A stretch of DNA of 64,000 bases from Sphagnum magellanicum (lineage: Eukaryota; Streptophyta; Sphagnopsida; Sphagnales; Sphagnaceae), in the NCBI GenBank assembly GCA_021904315.1, contig CM038920.1:7936001-8000000 (forward strand), written 5' to 3'. The notes beneath the pieces were generated by a model that was not told the origin of the DNA, ran no database searches, and worked only from the letters and a program-made list of their open reading frames with translations. This document shows positions 24,600 through 38,113 of this stretch, piece by piece; the stretch's first letter is position 1, and the number at the start of each line of letters is the position of its first letter. Position numbers and translations under genes: made by a program.

Positions 24600-26590
24600 A
24601 ACTTTAGGGTAAATTGTATGGTCCATGTGTAGAGTATAGTGTTGAAAGCTTGTTTGAGGGTTTTTTTTTTTGTTGAATCATTCAACACAAGGTTCACCAA
24701 AACTTAGACTAGCAATACTCCCCATATTTATAATTTCCAATTAGAAGACTTTTTTTTCACATTAGTACAGTTATGTATTTGTCCTTTTAATAATTATAAT
24801 TCTTTCATTAAAAAAACACATTGCGTTTGGAAAATAATATATGAATATTATGAATTTAAATTGTTTTGATTTATCAATTCCCCAATAATATTATGATGAA
24901 TAAAGGAATATTATGAATAATTTCTTATAATTTGATCATAAATTATTTTCATTAATATTAATCAATAATGGCATTTTAATAACAATGTATAATTTATTGA
25001 TTGCCAAAAGTTTCACATTTGAAATGTGTTTCCAACTTTCTATAGTTTTTTCATAATAACAATTCTTATAATTATTTTGATATTAACACATTGACAATTA
25101 ATATCCAAAATTTTGTAAAATTAATGATGTCAATTGATACTGAAATGTTGAATAGAAAAGAAGTTAGCTTCTAAGGCTACAAACTATTTCATTGTGCAAG
25201 CCTGATGTAAATCCATGCAACCATGGCATGAATCACATCTTAAACATGGTAGGTGAACAACATGACTAGTTCCAATTTTTAGGGTAATAAAACTTCTAAC
25301 ATGTTTCAACTAATACGGTCATATCAACATATTAAGCTTTCAAATTCAAATTATGTTAGGTTGTTTGTTATCACAACTTTCCCAACTGCCAATCAATATC
25401 CATAAAGTTTGATTACTAGATTTTGCTAGACTTTGTGATTAATATGTATCCAATTACAACTAAACACATAATTAATAGTTATAATTGGATAAAATACATA
25501 TTAATTACCCAATGTTGGTGTAGAACATTTACTCTAGATCAATTTCTTTACCTTCAAACTAGATGTTAGGTTGAAATTTCTTGAGTTTAAAATAGGGTAA
25601 ATATCATGTACATAATCTAATAAAGAGAGTAAAAATGTGTCTAAATGGGAAGGATGAGATTAATTAAATTTTGGTTGAAATTGGTAATGTACATATTATA
25701 TGTATAGAGGACTAAAATGTGTACCTATCAATTATTGTTGAATAGATTGGAAGTCTATGTTAAATCAGCCAAAAAAAGTAAATGTAGTTAGTAAAAAAAT
25801 ACTATTATGATTTTTTCCCCTAGTCTATTCCCTTTGTTTTAATTGACATGTTTAATACATTGTAGATTTAGATATTCAAAAAAATTCCAATAATTAAATG
25901 TAATTAATTATTGTTAGACTTCCAAATAAATTTGTTTAATTGATTGGAAATAGTCTACATCAAAATTACATATTAATTTATACACTAGGTTCAGTAAATC
26001 CCAACTATATTTATATCTTAATATTTTCATGTAAGTCTAGTTTTTTTGCCCTAGGAAGTTCAATGTCATGCACATAAGAAGTCCAAAATGGTACTATCAC
26101 TCCACAAAATGATTTTCAATCAAAGAGGCACTAGTCCACATGGTGCCCATTAAGTCTATCAATTTCCACTAGCACATTTTGAGAAATGGGATGTAAGTTC
26201 ATGATAAAAGTTCTAGTTTATATTAACAATGTCCTCATCATTTTGACCTAAAGTTCCCTAAAACACATAATTTCACAAAATATCATGTTAAGGGGTAGAA
26301 ATCTCTAAACTAATTAGACTTGCCATATGCATTAGGTTAGTAATTTAGAAAAATTACTAGTGGTAAATTTAGTACCATCCCTTACTAATAATATATTTTT
26401 TAATTTAATTGAATGCGATATTAACAAGTTTTTAATGTACAAATAAATTATATAAATTTTCCCATTGCTTACAAGTCTTCAGAGTCTATTTTATTTTGAA
26501 ATTACAATATAAATATTTATTTATAATATACCATACTAAATTTATTATGAAATTTTATTTCAATGTATAATAATAATAATAATATCTAAT
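24600..26590. other. AT-rich spacer, nothing recognised
   Basis: Long AT-rich stretch with no element ends, gene, or obvious tandem structure. Confidence 0.4.
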
Positions 26591-26594
26591 TTAT

Positions 26595-27000
26595 CAAATA
26601 TGTGAGATAGGTGAATTAGATATATATATTACCAAATTTAGTAATGTTAACAATATTAGTGCATGGCATCTAATGAACCTTGGAAGAAAATATTCAATTT
26701 AAAGTGTTTATAATGGATGGTGCTAGGTAGGTTTGATAACATGGGGTTTATGGATGGACAATAGTAGCATAAGGTGATGAGCCATGAAAAGGTTGAAAAG
26801 AAGCTATCAAAAGTTTTTTATGTTTTTAGGGCAACCTAGTGCATTGTGTTGTTGAAGAATATATAAGTTCATGTTATATAAGGAAGTGCTTAGGGGGGGG
26901 GGAGGTTATGTTGCATTGTTTTGAACAAAGATGAAGTGGTTTTGTTAAATTTGGTTTTAGATTTTTCTATAAAAGCCAACTGGTGAATAATCCAATTTTT
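26595..27000 (+). repeat. Dispersed repeat, copy 1
   Basis: About 400 bp that matches, inverted, 52340-52770. Shared words include AGATAGGTGAATTAGATATA, CCTTGGAAGAAAATATTCAA and CTGGTGAATAA. No coding capacity and no clear terminal repeat, so the class is unknown. Confidence 0.6.
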
Positions 27001-28121
27001 TGCATTTAGGTTGACAATTGTTGATTGTTTTTGTAGTATGTTGGATTAGTTGATAGATGTGGAATGAAGGATTTAAAGTTGGATCTTGTTTACATATAAA
27101 TGGTGCATGAGTTGATAGAAGAACTAAAATAGTTATATCATGTGTACACTTATTCATAATTGTGATGGTGTCAATCACATGCATGCATAAATTTTTTTGA
27201 CATGAGTTTTGAGTGTGGTTTGGAAACATAAAAATTCCATAAGATTTTCATATTATATAACATCATGCCTAAATTACCACATGCACCTAGTATATACTAA
27301 GCGGTAGTAGCAAAATGTGGTTAGGAAACACCAACATTCCATCAAATTTTCACACATAGTAGCATGTATAAAGACCATTTGGTAATTGTTTAAAAGTTCT
27401 TGCAAGTCCTATAATATGCAAGTCTAGTCCTTAGAGCTAGTTTTAGACTTAAAAACCAAAATTAGTTGGTCAATTTATAATATAAAAGTAGATTTATCAT
27501 TTCTAATACCTGTTTAAAAACAAAATGGGTGTATTATTTCCTATCATTTTGCATGACAATAGGTTTTTGCATTCTACAAATTGTTGAGATTCTCACACTA
27601 ATACTAGTTTGAAAATGCCACATTGATTTACCTTAAACCATTTCTAATTTTTTGTAGGTTTAGTTGTTTTGTAGATTCCTAATGAAGCACAGTGGCAAGA
27701 TTGGCATGGAAGTGACAATGTGAGGAAGACACAAAGAAGTCAAACATATGAGAATGTGTGTTATTAAAGGCAAAATGATCAATGGGTCACCCAAAATAAG
27801 CATTGGGAATGGATGGAAATAGTTCAAGACAACTAATGAGTTGAAAGTAAGGAACCATCTTTCACTGAAAGTAGTTGTAACAATGAAAATTTGTAATGAG
27901 TTTTTGCATTTTGAAGGATATTAAGTTGAACAATAACTTATTTACAATTTTTTTGCAAATCTAATTTAACACCACAATGTGCATGAAAATGGCTAAAAAA
28001 AGTCATTATTTTTTAGTATTTGATTATAGATGAAAAACTTAATTTTTGACCAATATTTTTGAGTTAAAGGGCACGCACCAAAATAGTGGGCATCCACATC
28101 AAAACAATATATTAACCATTG
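27001..28121. other. AT-rich spacer, nothing recognised
   Basis: No gene or element could be supported. Sequence left of the CACTA-like element at 28125. Confidence 0.35.
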
Positions 28122-28124
28122 ATA

Positions 28125-29212
28125 GACTACTAGAAATGAAGTAAGCTTTCACATCAAAATATTGAGTCAAAAAATGAAATATTCACCATGGAGGCTAAAC
28201 TCCACTATATTTCAAAGAACATTGTGGGAGAGAACGGATAAAGAAAGATGGTTGCCATCTTGTGTTGAATTTGGAATGTTGGTCCTCTACTTGAGTGACC
28301 TTAAGGATAACTCAAAACTTAACATGAAAAGACAAAGGCAAGCCCAAAAACAAGGTGCTTTAAAAGATATTAAATTTACTATATAACTAATGTCGAGTCA
28401 AGTCATTGATTTATCACTAACACTAACAAATTTGGGTTATGTTATTAGGGTTTCATAGAATTCATGAAACCTAGTTGCACAAAAGGTTACTAGGCATGCC
28501 CATTGTCATGTGCATGACATTGGGCCTTTATGGCAACCATGTATGACCCTATCATTCACATGTCAATTGCCATGTCATTGCTATGTAATGGCATCATAGT
28601 GGACATTTTTTTATGGTCAAATCTCCATTAACAAGGGACATACCACAAAATAGAATGAAATTATAACCATGGAGTGTAAAGACTAGGGTGCACAAACCTA
28701 CTTTCATTAAATATAAGGTGAATGCACCCTAGGCATTTAAAGTGCATGCATTATAACATGGGGTGCCTACACACATACATGGTGCTTAAATGAAATAACA
28801 CAAAACCATGAAACTTAGCAAACAATGAAAAAACATTTTGATGGATCCCCTTAATATTATAATTCCTAAAGTTTGACCTTGGGATCACAACACTATTGGG
28901 GAGGGGCTTTCCTTTTTCAAAGGAGAAAACACTTATTTGTTGGACTTTAACTCCATAGTTGTTCAGGTAAGCTTAAAATCATAAAATAACATAGGGTATT
29001 TAAAACAATAACATAAAAATAAACCTATTTACCACAGTAAATTATAATAATGAATTATGTCAACTATTAATGAAACATGATGTTTACATAATGATATTAT
29101 AGTGAAATAACTATAACAAAAGTGAAATCAGTAAAGTGTAGTGAATTTATTTCACTTTTAAGGTCCCATATTAATTTAGGCTAGTGAACTACACCTCATT
29201 TTTGTAGTAGTG
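28125..29212. mobile_element. CACTA-like non-autonomous element with 3-bp duplication
   Basis: 1088 bp. Left end GACTACTAGAAATGAAG, right end inverse CACTACTACAAAAATGAGG, flanked by ATA on both sides (28122-28124 and 29213-29215). The 3-bp duplication and CACTA-type end fit En/Spm; the first base is changed on the left. It contains a short plus-strand frame (about 28162-28386) with a cationic Lys/Arg/Gln-rich end that I do not recognise and that may be a captured or decayed gene piece. Confidence 0.6.
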
Positions 29213-29215
29213 ATA

Positions 29216-29405
29216 CTTTTCAGCACATTTTAAAGCTTGTAACCAATGTTTTTCAACATTGTTTAAGCATTGTTATTTAGCACTACCTCAAGACATTTCA
29301 TCCAATCTTATGCTACCACATCATTTTTTCAAGACTAGTCATAATGACTTAAGAAGTTGCTATAGGCTCCTATTAGCATGTTTTGACCCAAATTTATAAA
29401 ATGAA
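29216..29405 (+). repeat. Dispersed repeat shared with 11262-11455
   Basis: Direct-orientation match to 11262-11455 of about 190 bp, including CACTACCTCAAGACATTTCATCC-type sequence and GACTAGTCATARTGA. It is cut on its left side by the CACTA-like element. No coding capacity. Confidence 0.65.
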
Positions 29406-32030
29406 TTATATATGATTTAGAAGTAGTTATTCCTACATGGATAGCATGGCACCTTGTATAACTATATAATTATTAAGCTTAGATGAATCTATGGTACCTA
29501 AAGTGGTCATACAATTATTTTACAATGATTCAAAAATGAATATTAATAAATTTTCAATATGAATACAAATGAACATAATAAACTACATGATGTAAGGAAC
29601 TTATTTTAATTAATACTATACATACACGTAATATAAAATTTACCTTTAAGATCTTAAATAATATACTTGATATATAATCCATTTAAAATATTCAATGTCA
29701 CTAAATTAAATATTATACATTGAAATAAATTTCAATGGTAAAAGACTATGATATATTATAAATATTTTTTATAATTATTATATCTTGAAAATTTTAAAAT
29801 AATAAAATAAAAATGTAAAAAATTGTGGGAAATATATAGTTTATTTGTGTATTGAAATTTTATCATAAATTTAAATGAAAATTTATATAATATATGTATA
29901 AAATAAATAATTTTAGTTTACACGTGTTGAAATATATTATTACACAATTATATTAGATAATTTACATGTGTAAAAATGAATAAAAATTATAATTTCAGAA
30001 AATTAGTTAATATTTTAATATTAATTTATATTATTCAAAGTAAAACTAAAATAATTTAGATTGAATCATACCTCATATTTAATACATTGACTAATATAAA
30101 AAAATTATATACACATATATATGATTTCTGATCCATTAATAAATATTTTATGTGGATAAATTACATGGATTCATACATGTAAATTAAAAGTTAATAATTG
30201 GTAAAATTATGATATATTGGAAGTGAAGTTGTAATTATATGAATTCTTAAACGAAATGAAGGTTTAAAATATGAATTTTTTATTTTATTTATTCACAAAT
30301 TAGGAGGAATAATTATATTCATTAAAAGTTCAATTTGGTCATAGGAATAATCTAAAAAAAACCTTTACTAGGCTCTTAATCCTTGCCATGAAAATAATCA
30401 CATGGCTTAGAAAATAGCTGAACTTTTGGAAAATATTTTTCATAACTATTACATGCCCCATTTATTTGACCCTTAACAATGGAATATTCTTATAATATTA
30501 CTAGCCAAGGTTCATATATGAAAATATCATACCAAGGATTTGAACAAATGTTAATTATAATTATAGCCATTTTGCTAAATTCCATAAAATTTGCATAGTT
30601 TTGAAATTGAGGGTTGTGAACAATGTGGATGAAGGGGTAATATTATGGGCACCAATTTTCAAGCCAATTTTTAATCTTTTTTCATTCAGTTTATTTTAGT
30701 CTTCTATTCAAGTGAAATGTACTTTAAAAATTAAAAAATATATATAACTCCAATTAATCACTTAATATGTTTTGGATAAGACCAATGCATTTCACCAATG
30801 CATGTTGAAAAAATCCATGAAAATAATGTAGGTTTATTTTTATTGATTATATTCCTTATGTGTGGTTAGATAGGATGAAAATGTAATAAAACACAAATAA
30901 AGATAGATTAATTGTACGTGTTTGTTTTCTCAAGCAATAAAAATTCCTTTTTCCACCATCTCGCTACCATCCTTAAATCCTTCTTCCCAAACCCTAAAAC
31001 ACATTTATTTTTAAATTTGATTACAAAATATGATAGCTTATTCATTTAAATGATTCATGGGTGAATGTATGGTATGGTGGCTCATTTATGGAGTCACATT
31101 CATATTTCTTTGTTAAATGGATGTGGTGATAATTATATGTTTCAATTTGTTAATTAATAATTGAATGTAAATTCTTAACTTGATTATGAAACTAAAAGTA
31201 TAATATTTTTTTGAAACTATTACCCTTATTATTAATAATGTACTTTTGAAGGGATAATGTATGGACTTATTTCCTAACTGCAATGGTATAACATCAATGT
31301 ATTCATAGTAAATTTTAATTTAATTGATTTTTAGTGATTGAGTATATGCTAAAAAATGGAATAAATGACATATATATGAGATTATTTTCTTGAAAGATTT
31401 AGCAAATATGTTTTTATGGAATTTAAATGGTTAAAATTTGACCTTATTTTTAGAAATCCTTATGAGTGAGTTATAAATTATTTTTTCTTTCAGCTTTTTT
31501 GTTCTAAAAGTGTTTGATTATGAAATATCTAAAGTGGCCATTATTGATATGAACTTTACAAAAAAAATTTCCAAGTATTATGATTTTTAAAAAATTACAT
31601 CCATCAAAACAACTAATGTCATTATCATTCTATTTAAGTTTAAAAATACAATATGAATGTTCACAAATGTATGAACATCAACTTATAAATGATTATAATC
31701 ATAAGTTATAATGAACAAATAACCAGGTTTTTTAGCAAATGTTTTTGGACTCTTATGTAATGGAGCATTTGCCAAAAATGAGCCACCATACCATGCATTC
31801 ACCTTCACCTTGATGTTGTGTTGGTAAACGAATTTTTTTGGATATTTAATTCCATTTAAATGGTATTTACATTATCAAAATTATAGCATATTATAATTAA
31901 TTGCATGTAATTTCAATCAATGTCAATACAAATTCAATTATTAAAGCACATATTATTTAGTATTAAACATTTCACGTAAAATTAAGTTAATGTTAACTAC
32001 ACGTACAATTGAAATGTTACATTGGATTAT
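29406..32030. other. Very AT-rich spacer
   Basis: No gene, terminal repeat or tandem array could be supported. Confidence 0.4.
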
Positions 32031-32034
32031 AGAG

Positions 32035-32400
32035 CTTACACCTTAAACCGTGAACTCTAAACCTTAAACCATCAACCTTTAAAGTTTCCTAAATGCCATA
32101 ATAACATTATAGACCATATGTTGTAAATTCAAAACCCTTTATGTTTGAATGTAAAATCCTATGTTATATTAAGATATATTTCATACAACCTAATATTATG
32201 CTTTACACCCTAAACCTTAAATGAAATAATACAACTGCCTTATCCCATACAGTGTCAAAAGATACCCTAATTTACTTTTGAAACACTATCTTTAACCCTA
32301 AATAATACACCATAAATCTAGTGCCTTACATTGTAAACCCTAAATGTTATAACATACATCCTTAGGATTACACCCTAAACCATGAACCTTTAAACAAAAA
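32035..32400 (-). repeat. Degenerate telomere-like CCCTAAA tract
   Basis: Repeated CCTTAAACC, ACCCTAAACC and CCCTAAAT words interrupted by AT-rich sequence. Orientation is opposite to the 22930-23275 tract. Confidence 0.55.
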
Positions 32401-32694
32401 CATCAAAAGTTGGTATACCATCAATAGTAATATCTTATAAAAGTCAACAATAAGTCAAAACAAAAAATTGAGGACCAACATTACCACATGACATAACTTA
32501 CATCCAATGTAGTACCAAAACCTCAATACCATCTCAATAATCATTAATCACAAAGTGAAGACTTCACTTTCAACATTCATCATAATAATTCATTAAAGGT
32601 GGGAAATTTGTTAGACATAAGTTTCATGAGCCATTTTTGCAATGGGGAGGTTTAGGTAGCTGAGAACTTTGGGTTAGAATGTGAGTTTTAGTTA

Positions 32695-33170
32695 TTTTCT
32701 TGAGAGAAAACATAGCACCATCAAGCTCTCTTTCAAGAAGTTTTTTCAATCTAAAAGTGAAGTGAAGTTAAGGTTTAGGGAAAAATTCGGAACACCAAGG
32801 ATCTAAAACTTTGGAGGGGATCAAGGGTAGGAAAATTGAGAAGATAAAGCGCAATAAAACTTCTTTTCAAGAAGTTTTTTCCAGTTTAAAAGTGAAGTGA
32901 AATTAGGGTTTGGGGGAAGAATTTGAAACACCAAGGATCTAGAACTTTGGAAGGGATTAAGGGCAAGAGAATTGAGAAGACAAAGCACCATTGAACTTTC
33001 CATTAGGAAGTTTTTTTAGTTTAAGAATGAAGTGAAGCTAAGGTTTGGGGGAAGAATTTGGAACAACAAGGATCTGGAGTTTCGAAGGGGATCAAGAATA
33101 GGAGAACTAAAAAGACAAAGCATGATCGAGCTTTCTTTCAAGAAGTTTTTTCAATTTAAGTATGTAATTA
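32695..33170. repeat. 135-bp tandem repeat, about 3.5 copies
   Basis: The phrase ACCAAGGATCT recurs at 32793, 32929 and 33064 (as AACAAGGATCT), a 135-136 bp period. Each unit contains CAAGAAGTTTTTTC and AGTGAAGTGAA. No conserved frame through the units, so it is treated as a minisatellite. Confidence 0.8.
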
Positions 33171-34254
33171 GCCATTTAACCCTTGTTCAAAACCAATGCC
33201 ATATTCATTGTAGGGCTTTAGAAAAATGAGCTTAAGGGTGAAAGTTTACAACTCAAAGAGCTCCGTCGAATAATTTCTACGTATAACCCTTTCACCATTC
33301 CTACCCATTGCTCTTGCACTTTCTCAAATCCTCACATCAATTTTTTTTTTTATAGTTCACTGCATTCCATAGTATAAAACAATTTATAATGACATGTTCA
33401 ATTACTATGTATTTGAAAAATAGTCTCAAATTTGACATTTTTTTGCATGAAAATATATTCTCGACTATTTCAACCCACAAAGATCATGTTTCTTTTCATC
33501 TTGCAATTCCCATTTCATACAATGTCATTTAATGTTTTCTAAAACAATTATTCCAATAAAGAGTCCATTTGTTGTCCCTTTCTCTAGGTTAGTAGGGAGG
33601 ATTTTAAAACATGGGTTTGCATGTTCAGAAATGTGTTGCATTGATAGGGTTTGAAAATGTCTTTCACCTAAGGAATATTGCTTGTATTTGATCCCACCTT
33701 TCAAAAATGGATAAAGCCATCACAAAAAAAAGATGAGTACTACACAATTCTTTGTTAACATCACAATGATTATAGACATTCACCACTTTTATCATCTCAA
33801 ATCCTTCTTATCTTGGAGCTTTCACACTCGCATATTTTAGTCAAATTTTTTGCATGATTTTGATGCATCCTTAGCTTGCCTTCAAGAAGCCTGCTATTTT
33901 TTCATCATAATTTAAACATTAGTTTAACTATAAACCATTAGAAACCAAGAAATAAAAATAACAAAGGATCTTCTGAAATTTACATGGTTCTTATCCTTTG
34001 GAAAGTATTCTTGTAATTCAAAATTGAATGCAAAAAAAAAAATCCTTCATGACAAGGATAATTATTGACATTAATTTGTTCCAACTTAGTTTATACCAAC
34101 AACATAGTTGTAGTAAAATTGTAGTTACAATATTGTACAAAGTTGTTCAACCAAATCTTCATAGGATATTTGATAGCTTTCAAATGGTTCTATTACATTA
34201 ATTAGTATGATGAGGAAATACCAATTGTTAGATGGTCCCATGGAAAAATAGAAG
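33171..34254. other. Spacer without recognised gene
   Basis: AT-rich sequence between the 135-bp array and the satellite of the inner transposon. Neither strand shows a gene; the boundary of the inner-copy homology lies somewhere near 34255. Confidence 0.35.
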
Positions 34255-34745
34255 ACCATTGGTGGTTGCTAGGCATTTTCTAATATCTAATTGAAAGAAA
34301 TCGCAGAAAATGCCTAGCAACCAACAAACATTTTCAGGATCAAGGAATAGGGCAAATCGAGGAAAACTCCTACAAGTCACACAATGTTTTCTTGATAACC
34401 AAATAACGAAAATCTAAAAAAATGCTTAGTGGCCACTAGGCATTTCTGGGATTGGAAATCAAAGCAAATTCCTAGTAGCTACTATGTGTTTCCTGGATCA
34501 GAAATTGAAGAAAACACCTAGTGGCTACCAAGGATTCCTTGAATTCGTAGTCAATGAAAATGTTTTGTAGCTACCAAGTGTTTTTGGATTAGAAATCATA
34601 GAAAACGTTTAGTAGATGTTTTTTGGACTGGAAATTGTAAAAAATGCCTAGTGGATCAGAAATTGCAAAAAATGTTTGATGGCATTTTTTGGATTGGAAA
34701 TCATAAAAAGTGTTTGGTGGCCACTAGGCGTTTTTTTGGATTAGC
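34255..34745. repeat. Palindromic satellite of the inner transposon
   Basis: Diverged form of the 46-bp array at 17770-18470, inverted, with dyads such as GCTTAGTGGCCACTAGGCA (about 34425) and TTTGGTGGCCACTAGGC (about 34710). A stray unit is at 35315-35375, so the 34746-35310 stretch is probably a later insertion that split the array. Confidence 0.75.
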
Positions 34746-35889
34746 AACCTAGTTAGTTTCATGGTGTGAATGTTTCACAAAATGAAAACTAGCAGTTATA
34801 TACCTACAGAACTGGTTTGGTAATTAGCAAAAAAATAATGTTGTATTTAAGATCTACCCAACACGAAAAAGGACCCATGTTGAGTGGTTCCCAAGTTCTA
34901 CAAGGAACCTCCAATTGGAAAGTTTTTTATATTTTCAAGGGATTGAATCAAGTTGGGCTTCAGTTCTTTTTAATAAATATGAAATTCAGTTCTAGGTCTG
35001 ATCTTTTAATTACTGGGCATTTTGCATTCTAATTCAATGACCACTTTCAAACTTGGGATAGTTCCATAACCATTGATTTTGATTAACCTCCAATTTAACA
35101 ATATCCAAACATCAAAATGGATAATGACATAAAACTAAAAATCTTGAACTTTTGTCTCAAGGAAAAATATTATTACAAATTTATTTAATTGTCAAATGAA
35201 TTGAAACCGACTTTCAAATATAGTCTTACAAAATAGAACCTTATGTTCAATTTTAGTTCTCATAGTAATTTGGAACTTGGCATTAAAATTGGCCCTTAAG
35301 TTTTGTTTGAAGAGTTTTTTGGATTGCTAGGCATTTTCTAGATGGCCCCTATGCAGTGATCTAAAAAATGTTTTCTAGGTTGAAGTAATTGTGTGAAATT
35401 TAATGTAACTTAATATACTATTCTTGAAATTTTTTGTAATTGGTTGAATGAAATTCAATCTTATTTAATATAATATTCTCGATTTTTTAAAATAATTGGT
35501 CGACATTTAATTGAATAGAACATAAAAAAAATTCTTTTTAATGGAATGGGTGGTGTGTTGAGGGGTTGTTGTTTTTTGTTCAATTTTGTGTTTCAAAATA
35601 ATAATATTCATCCATTAACTTTGTGAATGTTGGATGTTTGGTAGGTAAATTATATTTAAGAACTATGAAAACATGACTGCAAATATGCATGTTGGTGACA
35701 TAGCTTTTATATGGGATTCAAACGAAGATGGTAGGGTTCGAATTGGAGTTGGATAGTGTAGGGATCCATCACTGGTCTCAATCTATGGTATTAGTGGAGT
35801 GGAGAATTATATAGTTGTCACCATCATATTCATGGTTGAGGCTTTGAACAACAAAAATTCTTTTGCCTAATTCCAGCTGCACGATATTG

Positions 35890-37500
35890 TGCATCCTTGG
35901 TGAGAAATGATTGTTTTTGGCTTGCAAAGGATGTTTCCATGTTAGAAGAAGAACTTGTATTTCTATCAAAGGAAGGCATTCAAAAGAAGGGTTTTAACAA
36001 TTTGAGGAAAAGAAGAATGTCTTGTAGAGATCGGGCTCTTTCTTCATCCTTACAATATGAGGGATTTAACCTTAATGAAAAAATTAATAATATGACGGAT
36101 GGTACTCTTGAAGACGAGCCTGATGGATACATGTGTAATATTTCTAACAATGCCACTAATGATGACATTTTGAGAAGAACTTCTATTTTTATGAATGAAA
36201 GCACGAATGAGGAAAGAAATGATGAAGAAGAGCAAGAATGAGGTGATATTGAAAATAGAGGAAGGAACTCCCACATCTTGCCAAAAGGTAGGTTTGCTTG
36301 TTGAGGTGTGGAATGTGAACTCGTGGATGATGTTGGGTTGTTTGTTGCAAGTGGCTATGTAATACCTTGTGACCCAAGGGAAACAATTTTTGATAATAAG
36401 CTTGGTGAGGATCATGTCGAAGTGAATATTTTGTATTGCTAAAATAATATTTCAATGGTTATGACAATTTGGAAATGGTCGTTGGTGCAAACCACTGTCG
36501 ATGGGTACTCCTTAAAACAACTTTTTGTATCTTATGATGAAAGCAACATTCTAATTGTTGATGACAAGGGAGAAATTGGTGTAAGGAAGAAGAAATATAG
36601 TTTTTAGGAGAAGAAGCAAAGTGTTAGACATTCTGATTACTCAATGTTAAGGATTGAAAAGCTACTTTCCAAGGAGTCTATTTGGAATGTGAGTTCACCG
36701 TTATGTTGTGCATGAAATTATTGTCAACACTTTCCTTGTGACCTTGTTTAAAGGATGGTCCAAAAACCTTGGTAAGGCATACTAATATGCACATTTTAAT
36801 TTTTTTTTGTGGATTCCTTTGGTTGGTTTATGATGTAATACAAAGTCTCACCAACGGATAATGTTTAGAGTCCCATTGAGACACCTCTAATCCAATTATG
36901 GAAAGCTATACTAATGGATCTCCAAAGCTACTTATTGGGGTCCCTAGTCTTGTTCCATATTGCCCAATTTTGGGGCTAGGATGCGGTGAGGTCGGTGGAA
37001 AGGGAACGGTTTATCAATGTTAGATTAGCCAAATATGTGGAATTTTGGAAACAATGCATGGAATAAAGCACAACTCACTCCATGAAGATGAGTCCGTATG
37101 TGGATTATTGGAAAGATATTTTATTGCATTTATCAAAACGGTTACATGTTCAAGGATCCATTCTTTTGGAAAGCTTTTGGCCTTGTAGCAATTGGAAGTT
37201 GAATTATGCAAGAGCTAAGTTGCTATCCACAACACAATTATTGATTCAAATGATCCAGTCATTCATCCTTATTGTGGGCCTACGAACTTGAAGTTGGCTC
37301 TCACATACATCCCATTTAAAGACCTCAATAATGGAAATTTTGTTTTTGTGAGACCTCATGATCTTCTCCTTGTCCTTGTTTGGTTGGGGAGAACACAAAG
37401 TGATGTCAAGGATGATCAAAATGAAAATTTCAAAATGGTGAGGGTGCAATGGTGGGTGTTAGTGAAGAAAGGGTCAAATTCATATGAATGACGTTTGTAC
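35890..37500 (+). pseudogene. DUF7869-family gene of the inner transposon, copy B
   Basis: Inverted relative of 13787-17200. Present are the N-terminal part (35897-36241, FWLAKDVSMLEEE and the acidic end), the region leading to the cysteine block (36400-36740), then a jump to FFVDSFGW-type sequence (about 36800), and the C-terminal block with PYVDYWKDIL, FKDLNNGNFVF and VWLGRTQSDV...VQWW (37082-37491). About 1.5 kb of coding sequence with the LDN...NRY and GHTHEDID motifs, the presumed active site, is missing. Broken and non-functional. Confidence 0.7.
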
Positions 37501-38113
37501 AAAGATTATTAGAACGACAAGTGGAAACATAATTTGGGAAATCCAAAATAGTGGCTTGAGATTGTAATTGGTTTTTTTTTCTTTTCCTTCACAAAAAAAT
37601 ACGACAAAAAATAATCAAATTACTTTTTTTGATAGTTGTTCTTCTCAAGCAAAAATGAATCTTGAGGTTACTAATGCATCTAATAATTTGTAAAGTATGT
37701 TGGTGACCTCAATAAAATATTTGTTTTTTTTCTATGTTTTTTTCATTTAGATCATGATTGCATTTTTTTATGTTTATTATTATTATTATTATTATTATTT
37801 TATTTAATGAATTTAGTTATAATACATCAAATTATTCATAGTGCTTTTTGAGTAACAACCTATTGATTCTTATTCATTCATAGCATTGGTGTCTTTTAAT
37901 GTGTGAATTTTTCGATAATTGTGTTTATAGGTGAGGTTGAAAATTGGACCTCTAATTCTTCGCTTTTCAAACCAATGATCTACTTTGTTGCACCTGGTGC
38001 CACAAAAACAAATGGTATATAAAATTTTAATCTACTAAAAAATGTTTCACCATGAACATAATTTTTGGATTTGTAAATAGGCATGGTAGATAGGCATGGA
38101 TTCATGGATAGGC

